Program-made: the position numbers and the translations under genes
Assembly: GCA_029747585.1 (NCBI GenBank)
Contig: JAPEVF010000089.1
Coordinates: 1 to 64,000 of the forward strand
Length of the DNA: 64,000 nucleotides
Reading direction: 5' to 3'
DNA from: Pleurotus djamor
Lineage: Eukaryota; Basidiomycota; Agaricomycetes; Agaricales; Pleurotaceae
Shown: positions 24,111 through 37,596 of the stretch, in pieces
Numbering within the stretch: the stretch's first letter is position 1
Layout: every line of letters starts with the position of its first letter
Notes under the pieces: generated by a model
Seen by the model: the letters and a program-made list of their open reading frames with translations, nothing else
Told to the model about the DNA's origin: nothing
Databases searched by the model: none

Positions 24111-24454
24111 TAGAAATTAAAGAGAAAGAAAAGCCTTCGCGGCCTGCGCTACGAAGAAGAAGAGTGGTGGGGTATATGGGTGGTTGGTGGAAGACGAGCC
24201 CNAAAACGTCAGAAACCATCATCAAGATTCAAGAGGCTCGACAAAGCCGAGACATCAACGAGACCATGACATTGCGATAAAATCACGGGCGGTGGCCAGG
24301 TAGCTATAGTAGCGTTGAGCTGCACAGACATTTCCTGACAGATACATCAACGGGCATCTCTGGAGGATCGAGAATCACAAGCCTAGCCTGAATGATCTTT
24401 GCGACAAGTTAGAACGAGGAGAACAACAAGTTGCGAGTTCTCGACCGTGACCGA
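24111..24454. other. Intergenic divergent promoter region
   Basis: Shared upstream region of the minus-strand membrane protein and SPC25. One N lies at 24202. No gene is seen. Confidence 0.5.
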
Positions 24455-24485
24455 ACGCGTGACGGTGCACGTGAGCCTGACGCGA
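24455..24485 (+). promoter_or_regulatory. MCB-type G1/S boxes upstream of SPC25
   Basis: ACGCGT at 24455-24460 and ACGCGA at 24480-24485, about 90-120 nt before the SPC25 ATG. ACGCGT is the MluI cell-cycle box bound by MBF (Mbp1/Swi6-type) in yeasts. Function here is inferred. Confidence 0.5.
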
Positions 24486-24576
24486 CCATGTGACACAGTC
24501 ACACATTGTCACCTGTTCACCTCACTGTCCATCTTCCACTTCTGTTGTCTTCCACATAATCAAACGCGCCCTCAAC

Positions 24577-25479
24577 ATGGCTTACGTCGTTCGCGCTGCC
24601 CAGATTGATCTGGCAGCTGTTCTAGCACAACCCAACCCTCACATTGATCTCAAACTTGAACCCTACGAAACGTCAACACGAAACTTCCTCCAAGCAGTCT
24701 CAACCTACAAGAATCGCGCCATCACTGTCATATCCGAGCATCGGCAGCACCATCTCTCTGAAAAGAAGAGGATTGCAGAGAAGATTCAGTCTGTGCAAGC
24801 GGAAACTAACCATTGCAAAGTTAAGGAAATCCAGCTCCACACCGGTAGGTGCCGCCGTTCCACCTTTCTACGCCTATTCTGATGGATCATACGTGCAGAC
24901 TTGGAAAAAGAGCAGTCGGAAAGGAAAGAGGCTGAGCTTGCCGTTGCCGCTCTTAAACGCCAGCTAGCATCTCTGAAAGAGAAATGTGCTGCATTCGATA
25001 CCGAGATACAGGCTTCGCGTGCCCATGTTGCAAATCTACGGCGAGGTGAGTCGCAATGTTGTCCCCCTCCAACAATCCGCCCATCACTGATCACATTCGG
25101 GTACTAGAGAAAGCGAAAGAACATTCAACGTTAACACAATTCGCATCCTTGACAGTTCCCGAAGTCGTCCTGTGTGAAACTGAGCTAGGCCTTGTCATAG
25201 AGGGCCTTGAACACGGCCAACTACTCATCCGGTTTACTAAAGTCGACGAAAGTGATCCTGAACGTGAATTTAGTTTTGTCCTCGATGTCTCAGGATCATC
25301 GTATACTGGTAGGTACCTTTGCATCTCAGGAAATCGATACTGACTTGCTGCCAGTCAAAACTTCGACGCCCGTAGTGCCCACATTACCTCTTCTTCTGGC
25401 TGAACTCAATGCTTCGAGGGACGTCTATCACTTTATACGTCAAATGCGCAAGGCGTTTTGTAATACGACGCGTAACTAA
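24577..25479 (+). CDS. SPC25: Kinetochore protein Spc25 (Ndc80 complex)
   Basis: Spc25 pairs with Spc24 and anchors the Ndc80 complex to the inner kinetochore. Four exons (24577-24844, 24899-25045, 25108-25308, 25355-25479) give 246 residues, the usual family size. The N-terminal half is a coiled coil (YKNRAITVISEHRQHHLSEKKRIAEKIQ, then DLEKEQSERKEAELAVAALKRQLASLKEKC). The C-terminal globular Spc25 domain follows (VVLCETELGLVIEGLEHGQLLIRFTKVD, REFSFVLDVS, then PLLLAELNASRDVYHFIRQMRKAF). All three introns keep frame. CDC6 follows 408 nt downstream on the same strand. Confidence 0.88.
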
Positions 25480-25651
25480 GGGCCGATAGCTAGGTGTTCC
25501 CTGGTGTTCCTCGCATGTTGTATTTTGTTCTTTTTTGTATCAGTATTGTGTATGCTCAGCAAAAATATCGTCCTGGGTCTGAAATACAAGAGAGTTTTTG
25601 ATACCTTGTGCCGTTAGAGACGGAGGCAATAATCAATTGGTCACGTTTTGG
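25480..25651. other. Short SPC25-CDC6 spacer
   Basis: SPC25 3' UTR and the start of the CDC6 promoter. No gene is seen. Confidence 0.5.
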
Positions 25652-25722
25652 ACGCGTTGGGCGTCTGACACGCGTCGCACGTGACGATCGCGTCCAATGT
25701 TGAGGCGCTTAGCGCGACGCGT
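25652..25722 (+). promoter_or_regulatory. Cluster of MCB (ACGCGT) boxes upstream of CDC6
   Basis: Three perfect ACGCGT motifs (25652-25657, 25670-25675, 25717-25722) and one TCGCGT (25688-25693) within 71 bp, ending 164 nt before the CDC6 ATG. In yeasts such clusters recruit MBF and restrict transcription to G1/S, and CDC6/cdc18 is a classic MBF target. Conservation of that wiring here is inferred from motif density. Confidence 0.7.
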
Positions 25723-25886
25723 TGATGACTGTCGGAGTTTGAACCTGCGGCCTAATTAAGAGCGTGTGTTTTGGCCCTCTCGCTCTTCTCATTCCCCCCC
25801 ACCACCGACTCCCTCCCTCTCCTCGCCGTCGTCGGTGCTCCCATCATCTACACCCTCTCCTCACCGTCTTGCTCGACGCACAGACA

Positions 25887-27973
25887 ATGCCTTCCACTCG
25901 TGTCACAAGAAGCTCCGTACTGGGCAAGCGTCGGGCTGAGCCAACCCAACAGCCCTCGAAAGCTTCCGAATCTCAACTTGTTACGCCCGACTCGACTCCA
26001 AACCTGAAACGACCAAGAACGTCCCTCACGATGAACGATGGCGACGCAAATAAGGAAAATATTCCTCCATTCAAGTGCGATGCTGTCAATGACGCCTCGG
26101 TCAGCCCGCGTGCTGCTCGGGCCCTCAGACGTACCTCAACAGAGGCTACGTTCACGTCTCCTTCACGATCACGGTGTAAGCCCTCGTCCTAATACTCTAA
26201 ATTGGCAAACATGCTGACAAGTATGTGATAGCGGTAAGACGTCATGCGTCCACGTCGTCTCTCGTCCCCGCGACTCCCGACACGGTCCTGCAACGTACCC
26301 TCGCCACCCCACCACCCACACCTCCTACTTCATTGCTTCCTATTTATGCTCGCGCTCGCGCTCTGCTTCGTGCTACATCCAACAATACCGCTACTAACAT
26401 CGCCGGAAGAGACTCTGAACGCGATATAATTCAAATGTTCATTACTGGTGTCTCGACATCAAGCTTGTATATCTCTGGCTCACCAGGCACGGGTAAAACC
26501 GCACTGGTGAATACTATCATACGGGACCACGAGGAGTCCGATCAACTCAAAGTTATCACAATCAACTGCATGGCGTTGAACAATGTCGACGCGTTGTGGG
26601 CCCAGCTAGCCGAAGAACTTGATGGCAACGGGAAACGTAAAGCCAGCGCGCGTTCCAAAAAGGTGAAGGGACGCGAAGCTGTTGAGGCACTCCTGGCTGT
26701 CCGTAAGACAAAATGGTACGTAAGTCCTATAGTGGATTGACTCGTACTTATACTCTCATCAGTGTTCTTATTCTTGATGAACTGGATCATATCGCCTCGT
26801 GCCCAGAGTCTCTCACAGACATCTTCTCCCTTCCGTCATCTACCAATGTCCGCCTCATCGGCATTGCCAACACACACACCCTCACGTCTTCGATCACCGG
26901 CGTGTCCAAGGACACAAATGTTCAGACACTCCACTTCAGTCCTTATACTCCCGCTCAGCTCCTTGAGATCGTAAACGCCCGCCTCCGGACACTTTGTGAG
27001 GACACCCCCGAGGGCGCTGCAGAACGCAAGAAATTTTTNGNCCCAGCCGGCTTTGGTTCTCTTGACCAAGAAGGTCGCGTCACTCACGGGTGATGTTCGC
27101 AGCTTATTCGAAGTCCTTCGTGGTGCCATCGACTTGGCTGTCGCTGCTGTCTCTTCGCGATCTAACGTCACCGACGACGTCAACCCACTCAATGTCGCTT
27201 CTCCCTCAGTCACCCCATCACACGTCCTCAATGCAGTCAAGATACATGCGTCTGCGAAGGCAACCTCGTCTGGTGTCACCTCTAACAATGCCACAAGTGA
27301 AACGGTCTCGAAGGTCCAGAACATGGGACTTCACGCTCGCATCGTTCTCATTTCCTTGATCATTGCGTCAAAACGCAATGAGGCTAGTATCCCTATCACC
27401 GAATCTCCTTCGTCCTCCAATCATTCCACGCCCAAATCACCTGTGAAGAGAAGTCACTCGCTTCCTACAACGTTGCCCGCATCTAGCTCCGGTATCGACT
27501 CATCGATGCTTTTTAATCTATACTCCCAAATCCTGGCACGCAGTGAAGATGGCTTGCTCAGTGCCGTTTCGAGAAGCGAATTCACCGATCTTCTGGGTAT
27601 GCTTGAAGGTGTGGGCCTCGTCACCTCTACAGGTTCCTCTGCCTGCTTGCCTATAACGGCTAGCCCAACCAAGTCAGGTCGCCGTGGCTTCAGCCGTTCA
27701 GCCAGCTTCGGTGGCATGACCAAAGCTAAGGCATCCTCCGGAGAGGTGAAGCTTGTCGAGGGTCTGAGATTGGATGAAATTCTTCGAGGCCTCGGGGTGA
27801 ACCAGAACAAGGAGGAGATGAAGGACGCTGATGACGTTGATCCTCGTGAAGAGGAAGTCCGAATCTTATGGACGCGCGAGAGCTCTCGTATCGAGAAGGA
27901 CATCAAGACCGCCGAACTCCTTCGCGCGAAGATGGCTCAACCAGACGCGTTCGACGAGGCTATGGAAGATTGA
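25887..27973 (+). CDS. CDC6: Cdc6/Cdc18 replication licensing AAA+ ATPase
   Basis: Cdc6 loads MCM helicase at origins with ORC. Exons 25887-26175, 26232-26715 and 26763-27973. The N-terminus is basic with several S/T-P sites (LVTPDSTPN, VSPRAARAL), as expected for a CDK-controlled licensing factor. The AAA+ core has Walker A SGSPGTGKTA, Walker B VLILDELDH and the sensor-1 stretch LIGIANTHT. The C-terminal winged-helix part includes SEFTDLLGMLEGVGLV. Two Ns at 27040 and 27042 disturb the frame: the upstream frame hits a stop at 27091, while dropping one N gives QPALVLLTKKVASLTGDVRSL and a protein of about 660 residues. The break is almost certainly a consensus error. Introns are 56 and 47 nt. 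Confidence 0.88.
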
Positions 27974-28637
27974 TGTGTTCCCCGTTATTCTATGTATTCA
28001 TCTTGCTTGATTTGTCTCCTCTCCTGTTATATGTCGCATGAAAGTACCTATGTCTGTTTTAGTTGATTTTGTAACACCAANCTTGTCGTTTTGTGAATGG
28101 ATATGGAAATTCCGAACTTGAACTTTCCGCCCCTTGGCAAGCTTTCAAGTGTTGAACAGTACCTGTGCTTAGCTCTGGGTACTTTGAGCTCGACCGCCAC
28201 GTCGAACGTGTTTATTGGGCCGAAATGCTGTTGCAAACACCCTTGGCGCTATCCACAGGTACGACGCATCATGATTCATGATTCGCCTCGAAGAGTCCGT
28301 CAGTTCATGCTTACGTTCGATAGCCGACGTCCCAATGCACTTTTGCGTTATTAGTACGTGCTGTGATGTTCGTCAGTGCATTCTAAATCTCTAATAACAA
28401 ATTCATTGACCGTTCTTGTGAAGTTTGCTCTGTGGACAGGCCAAGCACTCAGCTCACTGACTAGTAGCTTTTCCACCAAATACACGCCTTCACGATCCCC
28501 GCTAGCGTCTTAGTCTCAACCGGAAACATTCTCGCTGTTTTGATCTCGTATTTAAGTATGGCCTCCGAGGAAACTGGACCCATTAGACTCGTTTTTACCA
28601 ACGACTCTGAGATCTTCTTGGTGGTTTCACAGCCAAG
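27974..28637. other. Intergenic region
   Basis: About 660 bases, CDC6 3' UTR and lipase promoter, with an N at 28081. An 85-codon open frame at 28097-28354 has no signature and is not called. Confidence 0.5.
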
Positions 28638-30092
28638 ATGCGAACCTTCCTTGCTTCGTGGTGCCTACTCCTCTTGACTTCGGTCCTAGTTCGCGCAGCA
28701 CCCGTGAACATCGATGCGATTGACAAGAAGACATTCGACAACCTCGTCAAGTACTCCAAATTTGCTGCTGCGGCCTATCAACTTAACAGCAAATGTACGA
28801 AGCCAATGGGATTAGGTCTTGACGGTGGCAAGGCCAAACGTGTATGTTTCTCATCAATGATGCTCTTAAGAGGATGGCGTTGCTAATTTGGTGCTTTGTG
28901 CAGTATGACGAAGGTAGCACCCAAGGTTACCTCGTCGAGGACCCAAAGGCGAAGGAATATATCCTTGTCTTCGAGGGAACGTTCTCCATCAGCGATGCTA
29001 TCACTGGTACGCCGTACCTAAGTCTATTCCTCTCGCCAACTTCACATTCCCCACCATCTAGATGCCCAATTCTGGAAATCTCAACTCAACGCTACTGGTG
29101 TAAAAACCACTCCCGCTATCCAAGTCCACACAGGTTTCCAAAAGGCTTGGAACGATGTAGCCCCAGTGGTCATGGCTGATGTTGCCAAATACTACAAGAA
29201 GAACCCCACCTATTCTTGGACGGTTGTCGGTGAGTACCTGAGTATTTTTCGACACTAACGTCTCCCGGTGACTAAACCTAACTTGCCATGAATAGGACAC
29301 TCCCTTGGTGGTGCCATGGCCGAATTCGCCTCTTTAGTTATCAAGACCGCATACCCCAAAATGAAACTCATCCAATATACCTACGGTTTGTTCCTCAATA
29401 TCACCTACGCATAGACCATCGCTCAAAGACAGCGTCTTTCTAAAGGTGCCCCACGTGCTGGAAACAAGGACTGGGCTGCCCTTGTTGACAAAGTCGTAGG
29501 AGTGACTAGTATATTCCGAGGTATCCTTTCTCAGTCTCCCCTTACCCATTCAATCAGAGTATACTCACTCCCTCTGATAGGCGTTCACGTCAAAGGTCAT
29601 CGCTACTTTCTCTCCGTTTGTCAACGATCCCCTCATCGTCGCTTAATTCTTTAGACTTGGTCCCGACCGTGCTCGGAAATTGGCTGAAATACGCTCACCC
29701 TGGCACCGAATACTGGCAATTCAAAGATCCCGGTCGGTTTCCCCACAGTTATACTATTTCTAGGCTATGATCCTCACTTACCTCCCTCTGAAATGTAGCC
29801 ACGCCTGAGAACATCATCAAATGCAATGGCGGAGAGGACGTAAAATGTAGCTCACAACAAAGTGTGTCACTCATTTTGGTCTCGCTCTGTTCATTTGCTC
29901 ATCGATCGCCACCCTCCCTTCTAGCCATCGGTGGTCTAACCCTCAAATTCGACCATCTCGACCAATTCGGTGTCTGTAAGTCATCAATCCTCTCCAAGTT
30001 TTCATTCCATGAGCGTAAACTGACCACATCCAACAGCATTCTGGCCGCATCCTCTTCTCAAGGCCGATAAGAAATTGTGCCCCGTCGGTTAA
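28638..30092 (+). CDS. Secreted class-3 triacylglycerol lipase
   Basis: Extracellular alpha/beta-hydrolase of the fungal Lipase_3 family, hydrolysing acylglycerol esters. A clear signal peptide (MRTFLASWCLLLLTSVLVRA) is followed by FDNLVKYSKFAAAAYQ and a YDEGSTQGYLVEDPKAKEYILVFEGT strand region. The oxyanion-side HTGFQKAW precedes the nucleophile elbow WTVVGHSLGGAMAEF (catalytic Ser). YTYGAPRAGNKDWA, DLVPTVL (likely catalytic Asp) and FDHLDQFGV (likely catalytic His) follow. The end is SFWPHPLLKADKKLCPVG. Roughly nine exons of small size are separated by introns of about 50-70 nt. Total length of about 300 residues is normal for the family. Convergent with the tyrosinase gene, with 188 nt between stops. 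Confidence 0.88.
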
Positions 30093-30280
30093 ATTATATT
30101 GTATATCTAATGGATAACTGTATAATCGCTCTTATTTAACCTTCATGATTTGACAATACCTGACCTTCGAGAAAGTTGGTGATCAATACTGAGGACGCTG
30201 CCATATGCGTAGTGCTCTATTACATTGCGCAGAGACCACATAGTTGATGGTCACAATTTCAGCACTACTCTAAAGCACTT

Positions 30281-31857
30281 CTATTCATAAACATAGCACA
30301 GATAACCGCCAGTCGTGTCAAGAACATCCGAGACAGCCACATCGTGAAACAAACCGTCACCCAACATCACCGAGTTTAACTAAGCAATCCCAGCAAGTGA
30401 GCAAGTTATCGTACGAGCTAGAAGCGTAAGGAGACTCACTCCGAGGAACGGCGGACCACCATTTGGATACTTCTCATGGATCGTAATATTTTCCAGTCGT
30501 TGCACAGAACCACCATCAAAAGAACACGCATTCTCCTTGTGCATTCTCTGCCAGTCGGACCATACTTTGTCGATCATCTGCGGGGGTGCATAAAATCAGC
30601 ATCGACCGTGTCGATCACACTCTGGGGAGGTGGCGAAAGACGCACTGCGTGATGAAGCCAAAATAAAGGCTCATTAGGAGCCCACTGCGACCCCTCAGTA
30701 CACCCGATCGGGGCATTCGCGGGACATGCGCTGGCCATATCACTAAGGAAGCGAACGAGTCGTCAATTAAGATACAGGATCACACTTTATCGACATACCC
30801 GCCAATAATAAGGTGTACAGCTGCATGGGGACCCTGGAAAAAGCCAAATGTCGCTTAGAACCCGGGAAGTAGATCGAACGAGTAAACCCATCAGAAATAT
30901 GACGGGCCATACCTGAAAACTTTCGAATTCTTTCTGGAAGCCTTTAAAGTCGCCTCTATGACTGCCTACGATCGTCTGTATCGCTTCTGCAGTGAAGCTT
31001 GCATTGGCAGGTAACGTTGGGTCTTTGAGAAACTCCGGTTGAAGTGACTTTAGGTAAGGATGAAGTGAGAATTTGCGGCGAAGCGTATGTGGCGATGGAT
31101 ACGACAACTTGAAACTAGACTTCGATGAAAAGGCCCCGTTTTGGACGGAGTGGTCGTCGGGATGAGATCCCCAGCCGCCAAAAGAAGTATTTTGGAAAAT
31201 CGAAGAGTTGTAGACGTCTTGTGCATCTGTGTTCACACAGAAAAGGTGTTAGTACTATGATGCTGATGGCGGAATGAAGCGAAGCAAGGGGAGAAAGGGC
31301 GTTGATCGATGAACTCACCGATTGACCAGTCCCAATAAGGCGTTGAACCGCGGTATCCGCATTTCTCTGACATGGCGCTTTCGAAGTTGTGGACCATCCA
31401 TCGGTGCCAAGGGAAGAAGAGGCCGGTGAAATGTACCTGAGGAAGAGGAAATCAGACGGCGAAGTCGTTCATGAGAGTACAGGTGACGAACACGGTAGTC
31501 ATTGTTGACGTGGAGATATACAAGGTCTAGGCGGTACGAATTAGTGAACAGCATCGTCGCGGGAGAATAATGCATACCGTCATAATATGAACTCGAAGTA
31601 TTCAATGGTGGCATGTAGGTGGTGGTATTTCCGGTGGGGAAGTAGGAGGGGTCGTGCGGCAGGGAGCTCAGGCATTTCACAGCATCAATCCAGTCAGCTT
31701 GCTCGCCTGGAGACAGCGCTCGCCATTCTTTTCGTACGGCGGGTTCGACGCAGGGCGAGGGAGAGAGAACCAGAGAGGTACTAGGACCAGACACTGAGGC
31801 ATCCAGAAAGAAGTTAGAGAGACCAGAGAGAATGGTGTAGAGCGAGGGCAAGTGCAT
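30281..31857 (-). CDS. Tyrosinase (type-3 copper oxidase)
   Basis: Di-copper enzyme oxidising phenols to quinones. All six copper-binding histidines are seen. CuA: VYLHVNND, then YRVHFTG created by splicing, then FFPWHRWMVHNFE. CuB: GPHAAVHLIIGG (HxxxH) and NEPLFWLHHA. PYWDWSI is the conserved strand after CuA. The terminal exon, found by splicing a GTGAGT intron after GGPPFLG, gives SVMLGDGLFHDVAVSDVLDTTGGYLCYVYE, a typical short-tyrosinase ending, and the stop at 30281. The N-terminus (MHLPSLYTILSGLSNFFLDA) is only weakly signal-like. No long C-terminal extension is present, so it is a short-form, likely secreted tyrosinase-like protein. Several introns of 50-70 nt. Confidence 0.88.
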
Positions 31858-32383
31858 CCTGAACACTGAATTGCTGAGCTGGTGAGTCAAGGCGGTTGCT
31901 TTTCTTCTTCAAAATCCTCGATGATTTATAGTGACCAGGGCAGTCCCGGAAAGGCGAGTCTGTGGCTCCGTCCAGCGAAATTGAAACCGATTGTGAGCTA
32001 TCACGAGCGAAGGCGATAAGGTTACAGAGGGCGAGACTTTGAGGCTCGAAATCCTGCTAGGAAAAACTTGTTGGGCGAGTAAATCGAAAGGGACAAGAAC
32101 GGTAAGGGTCAGTTTTTAAATTGCCGGTTTATGGCGGCGTTGCCAGAATAAGCCGAGAAGTCGTTGGAAGAGTGTGACTTGTGTGAAGGGAAAGGAAAGA
32201 AATGAGCATTCACGCCAGGAAGGTCGCTGATTAAATTTACTGGGGCGGGTATCGAGACTTTGTCGACGCACGTTGGAAAAAGTGTCGGGCGATCAAAAAT
32301 ATTATAGCGTTCGATCAATACAAAGTGGCAGACATACGAGAGTAGAAATGTGCAAGAAAAACCAAGCAAGTCCAATGCAATGC
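31858..32383. other. Intergenic region
   Basis: About 530 bases: tyrosinase promoter and the 3' UTR of the BRI3-like gene. No gene is seen. Confidence 0.5.
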
Positions 32384-33017
32384 TCAGCAGAGTCCTTCGT
32401 CGATAACGTGATTACAGCGTCTGCACTTGACCCTTCGATCAAGGAGACACAAGCCAATTCCCAATGGGAACCAGACTATTGCCGCAATGATGCCTAAAGA
32501 AATAGAAGCATGATGTCAGTAGGATGTAAGTGCTCACATCGACAGATGACCCACCAAGGAAGCCGTAGTGGGTATTCGGATCGTGGCCTTGCTGTAAGCA
32601 GATCATCTCTGGGTGATCTGGAGGCAAAAGCCCATATACTATCTCGCCCGTCGCACTTCGATACTGGTGCACTGGTGGTGCTTGGGGAAGTACCCCATAT
32701 GCATTCGTAGCTGGCATACTGGGTCCTGCCACAAGTAGCGGCGACAGACTTGGCCCTGGAGAAGGCGGCGCAGTAGGAAGCTTGACATCCTTCACTCCCT
32801 CCAAGCTAGCTGTACGAGAAGATACGTTAAGAACATGCACCAAGCTAGAAATCGCCTGAGTACGCACCAGCCAAGTTCCTATCTATTTCTGCAGATTGCT
32901 CGTAAGTCGGTGGACTATCTGAGTCGTTGATTAGAGCCTTTCGAGGACATCAGCACTCGATGCGAAAGCTCTGGAGGGGGTGAATACGCACCATTTGTGA
33001 TTCGTTGAGGACAACCA
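32384..33017 (-). CDS. BRI3-like small membrane protein
   Basis: Small membrane protein resembling brain protein I3 (BRI3). Conserved pieces in order: PPTYEQSAE (exon beginning near 32914), a Pro-rich linker (LPTAPPSPGPSLSPL), YGVLPQAPP, GEIVYGLLPPDHPEMICLQQG, then across a splice YGFLGGIIAAIVWFPLGIGLCLLDRRVKCRRCNHVIDEGLC to the stop at 32384. The hydrophobic stretch is one membrane segment. The CRRC and terminal Cys could bind metal or be lipidated. The start is unresolved: ATG 33017 (MVVLNESQM) does not splice in frame to the PPTYEQ exon with the obvious donor, so the first exon may differ. Divergent from HMT1, with about 250 nt between starts. Confidence 0.7.
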
Positions 33018-33264
33018 TTTGGGCTGTTAAAGCTGGTGCGCTGGCTTATGTGTAGGTCGCTGAAAAAGAGCTAACGTGGTCAGCGACTGCGGGGAAGCCG
33101 AGGCGCAAGCTCAGGGGTAGGGCCGCAGGTAGCACAGCCACGTACGGCTCGCGTGGTCATTTCGCGTTACCTAAGCAAGTGATCGAGGCACTTCCCAAAC
33201 TTTTTTCCTTTTCCTTCTCAAAAACTTTTGCATTCTCGTCAAAACACTCACATCGCCCGCCATC

Positions 33265-34907
<1,643 letters not shown>

Positions 34908-37596
34908 TTATACTTCACTGCCTACTCACATATCCCACATCTTTGCATCATAATCTCTTGCCGGTATCCTCAAAACGTTTGAACAATTCACCGTGGCCTT
35001 CCGCAATACACTGACTTTTTTGGTCTTGTCATGTTCGCTCATTGACGATGTTCGCGCATGTACATTTCTTACCACACCACACCCCAAATCCCAAACCCCG
35101 CCTCCTTCCTTCCATTTATTGTTTCGTACATACTACAGGTACTAATATGTTGCGGTTTACTTACAAGATACAACCCCTACCTATAAAACCAACGTGCGTG
35201 TGTAGCAAGTAGCTGTAGACGTAGAAGTGTAGAAAACCCACCGTAGATACATACATAACCCACATGCCCATTGCCGTGTTTTTGCTTGTATGTGTCCGTG
35301 TCATCACTAATCGCACCATGCTTCCTACACGTGTACTCTACTCAGTGGCGCACATCGTCGCAACGCCCGACTCGAGTCCCCGAGATATTTTCGCATTTTG
35401 CACTGATCCGCGGATTCATACTCGTATTATGGAGTTATGGAGACGGACGGATCGAAGTGGGTCGCCGACTCGCTGTTTAGATTTCCTTGGACTGTTGACA
35501 CCGAGTATACGTATGCATCTTTGATCCATGTATATACAGCAGCAACGGTACTAACAGCAACCAAAGACTTACAGAAGACGCTCCATATGATGTCTGTATG
35601 TGTACACAGTGCAGAATGCGGATCCCTGGTTGAATCAAAGCTCGGACTATCATCGATGCCATCCGTCGACGCAATGCATCGAAAAGACAACAGATCCGCA
35701 GGCAATTCCTCCGCGTACTAGGCTAGTGCATCCTAGTTTTTCAGTCTTCCTCTTCCTTCCTTCGATCACCTCACTATAGATGAAGCGTTCCCCGGCCTCG
35801 ACATTGCGGGGCCCATTTATGATTCGATCGTCATTATGACCATGGCTTCTAGGTTCTTTCTAGGCCCACTGAGTACGCCGGTTGTCCGTTGGCCAATCGT
35901 ATGGAGAATGAGCATGATGGATTGCGTTGGGCTCCGAGGATATCCGGGATTGTCTGGCTGGCTTCGTTGGGTGTTGAGTCGGACGTTGCTCAAGTGGTGC
36001 CATTCAGCGCTGAAGCTGAAAGATGGTCAACCCTTGGCCGACTGATCGGCAGCCCCTGAAGCCTCCCTGTACACACCCCTGACTCCTTTGCCTCAACCTT
36101 GCAGGGATGCAATGAAGACGACGGAAAACTAGCCCCGGTTACCCGGTACTCTTCTCTTCTTCTTCCTTCCTCCCTTCCTCTGCTTCTCTCCAAGGAGAGC
36201 AAGGAGAATAAGAAGTGTCAAGGCACGTCTTCTGAAAGGAGATTTCGAGTCCGTCTTCCCAGGAGGCCCCTGAGCGTCACAAGGCGATTTAACCCCCAAT
36301 CTCCATGGCACGTTGTGCGTGTACGTGGTGTGTCAAGAGGTACCGCCGGCGGTCGGCGGTCTTTGTGATTTTAGCAGAGGGTATTGCTGCTTTCTGGCGA
36401 AGGAAAGTTTGTTGGTGATGGTGATCTGGAAGATTCTATGTGGTAAGGGTATCAAGAAGCAGTAACTGGCAGTAAAGGAAACGAGAGCGAGGGAGAGGGT
36501 TGATTGATTGTGATGATGGAGAGTTGGGTGGGTCCTTGCCCATTGTTTTGCAACCGCGCATGCCATATCCATATCTGTATCCGACCAAAATCTAAATCTA
36601 AATCCACAGACACGGGTTGTCGATTAGACGTGAGAATGAAAAGGAAATACATCGAGTTGTGGTTGGACGATCAAGCGTGGGGTGGGATAAAATTGAACAT
36701 TCTGAATCATCTATATGATACGATCGAAAATTACTCTGACGAAGAGAAGCCCTGGCTAAACCGCTTGGGCAGGAAAGGCGAGAGATTTCGCTTGGGACCG
36801 AAAAGGTTATCTTGCACGGAGTAGCCCGGGTCGCGTATGTATGGGTGAGACATGTATCCAGTCTGAGCAACTCGGCGTCTGGATTTGTGCATGTGAGGAT
36901 CCGCAGAATGTCCGAGAGCCAGAGCCATCATCGAGGGGACATGGTCCCAACGAAGCCGGATTACCGTACGCTGCTGTATTACATTCTTGGTCGGATATGA
37001 AAGGCCCTGGGCCAGGAATTCCCAGCTTCCGTGCCATGCCAGTGATTATGCAGAACTCGAACATCGGTGGGCGCAGTCAGTGTTTCGCCGACATTCACGG
37101 TTGNAAAAAAAAGTTACGGGGATCATGATGGCAGGAAGACGAGCACCGATTTCAAGAGTCATGTTGGAAGAAAAGAAGACGTCTGGCACAGGATGCCCCC
37201 CACACTGCATGGGCTATTTTGAAGGAGATGAGATTAAGTTTTGGTACGTCGAAAAACAGTCCCAATCGACATCGTCTCTGGCATTGGCAAGGATATGAGA
37301 GTAAGCCTCACTAAGTAGCACTAGAAGTGGCTGAAGCGAAGAGCGCCGTGTCGTGCAGCTGAGGAGACTCGGATATTGAGCGGTGCTTTTTCCCCCAAGC
37401 TGGGCTTGAGAATCCGGAAATAGATAGCAGCCACGTGACATCAGGTCACCGTCTGTTCGGCAACTGCAATTTCTGGTGACGAGCTCTCGTTTATATATCG
37501 CCATGTTCTTCATGTTCTACCACCACCATCCTCCTCCTCCGCGCCTCTGAGATCCTCCGTCCCTGATACGCACCCTCTCCTCCTCGTACCCGTACC
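34908..37596. other. Long gene-poor stretch
   Basis: About 2.7 kb, the largest gap in the window, with one N at 37104. Open frames such as 35437-35721 (+), 36504-36824 (+) and 37214-37513 (-) start with ATG in some cases but lack domains, signal peptides or consistent splice structure. A small direct repeat (aaatctaaatctaaatc) lies near 36587-36603. It could hold a non-coding transcript, a fast-evolving gene or long UTRs; nothing can be supported. Confidence 0.5.

Noticed and set aside
25887..27973. CDC6 as a truncated gene
   Set aside because: The frame break coincides with two Ns, and dropping one gives a normal full-length Cdc6.
36504..36824. 106-codon plus-strand ORF in the gene desert
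   Set aside because: No recognisable family and overlapped by equally long opposite-strand frames.
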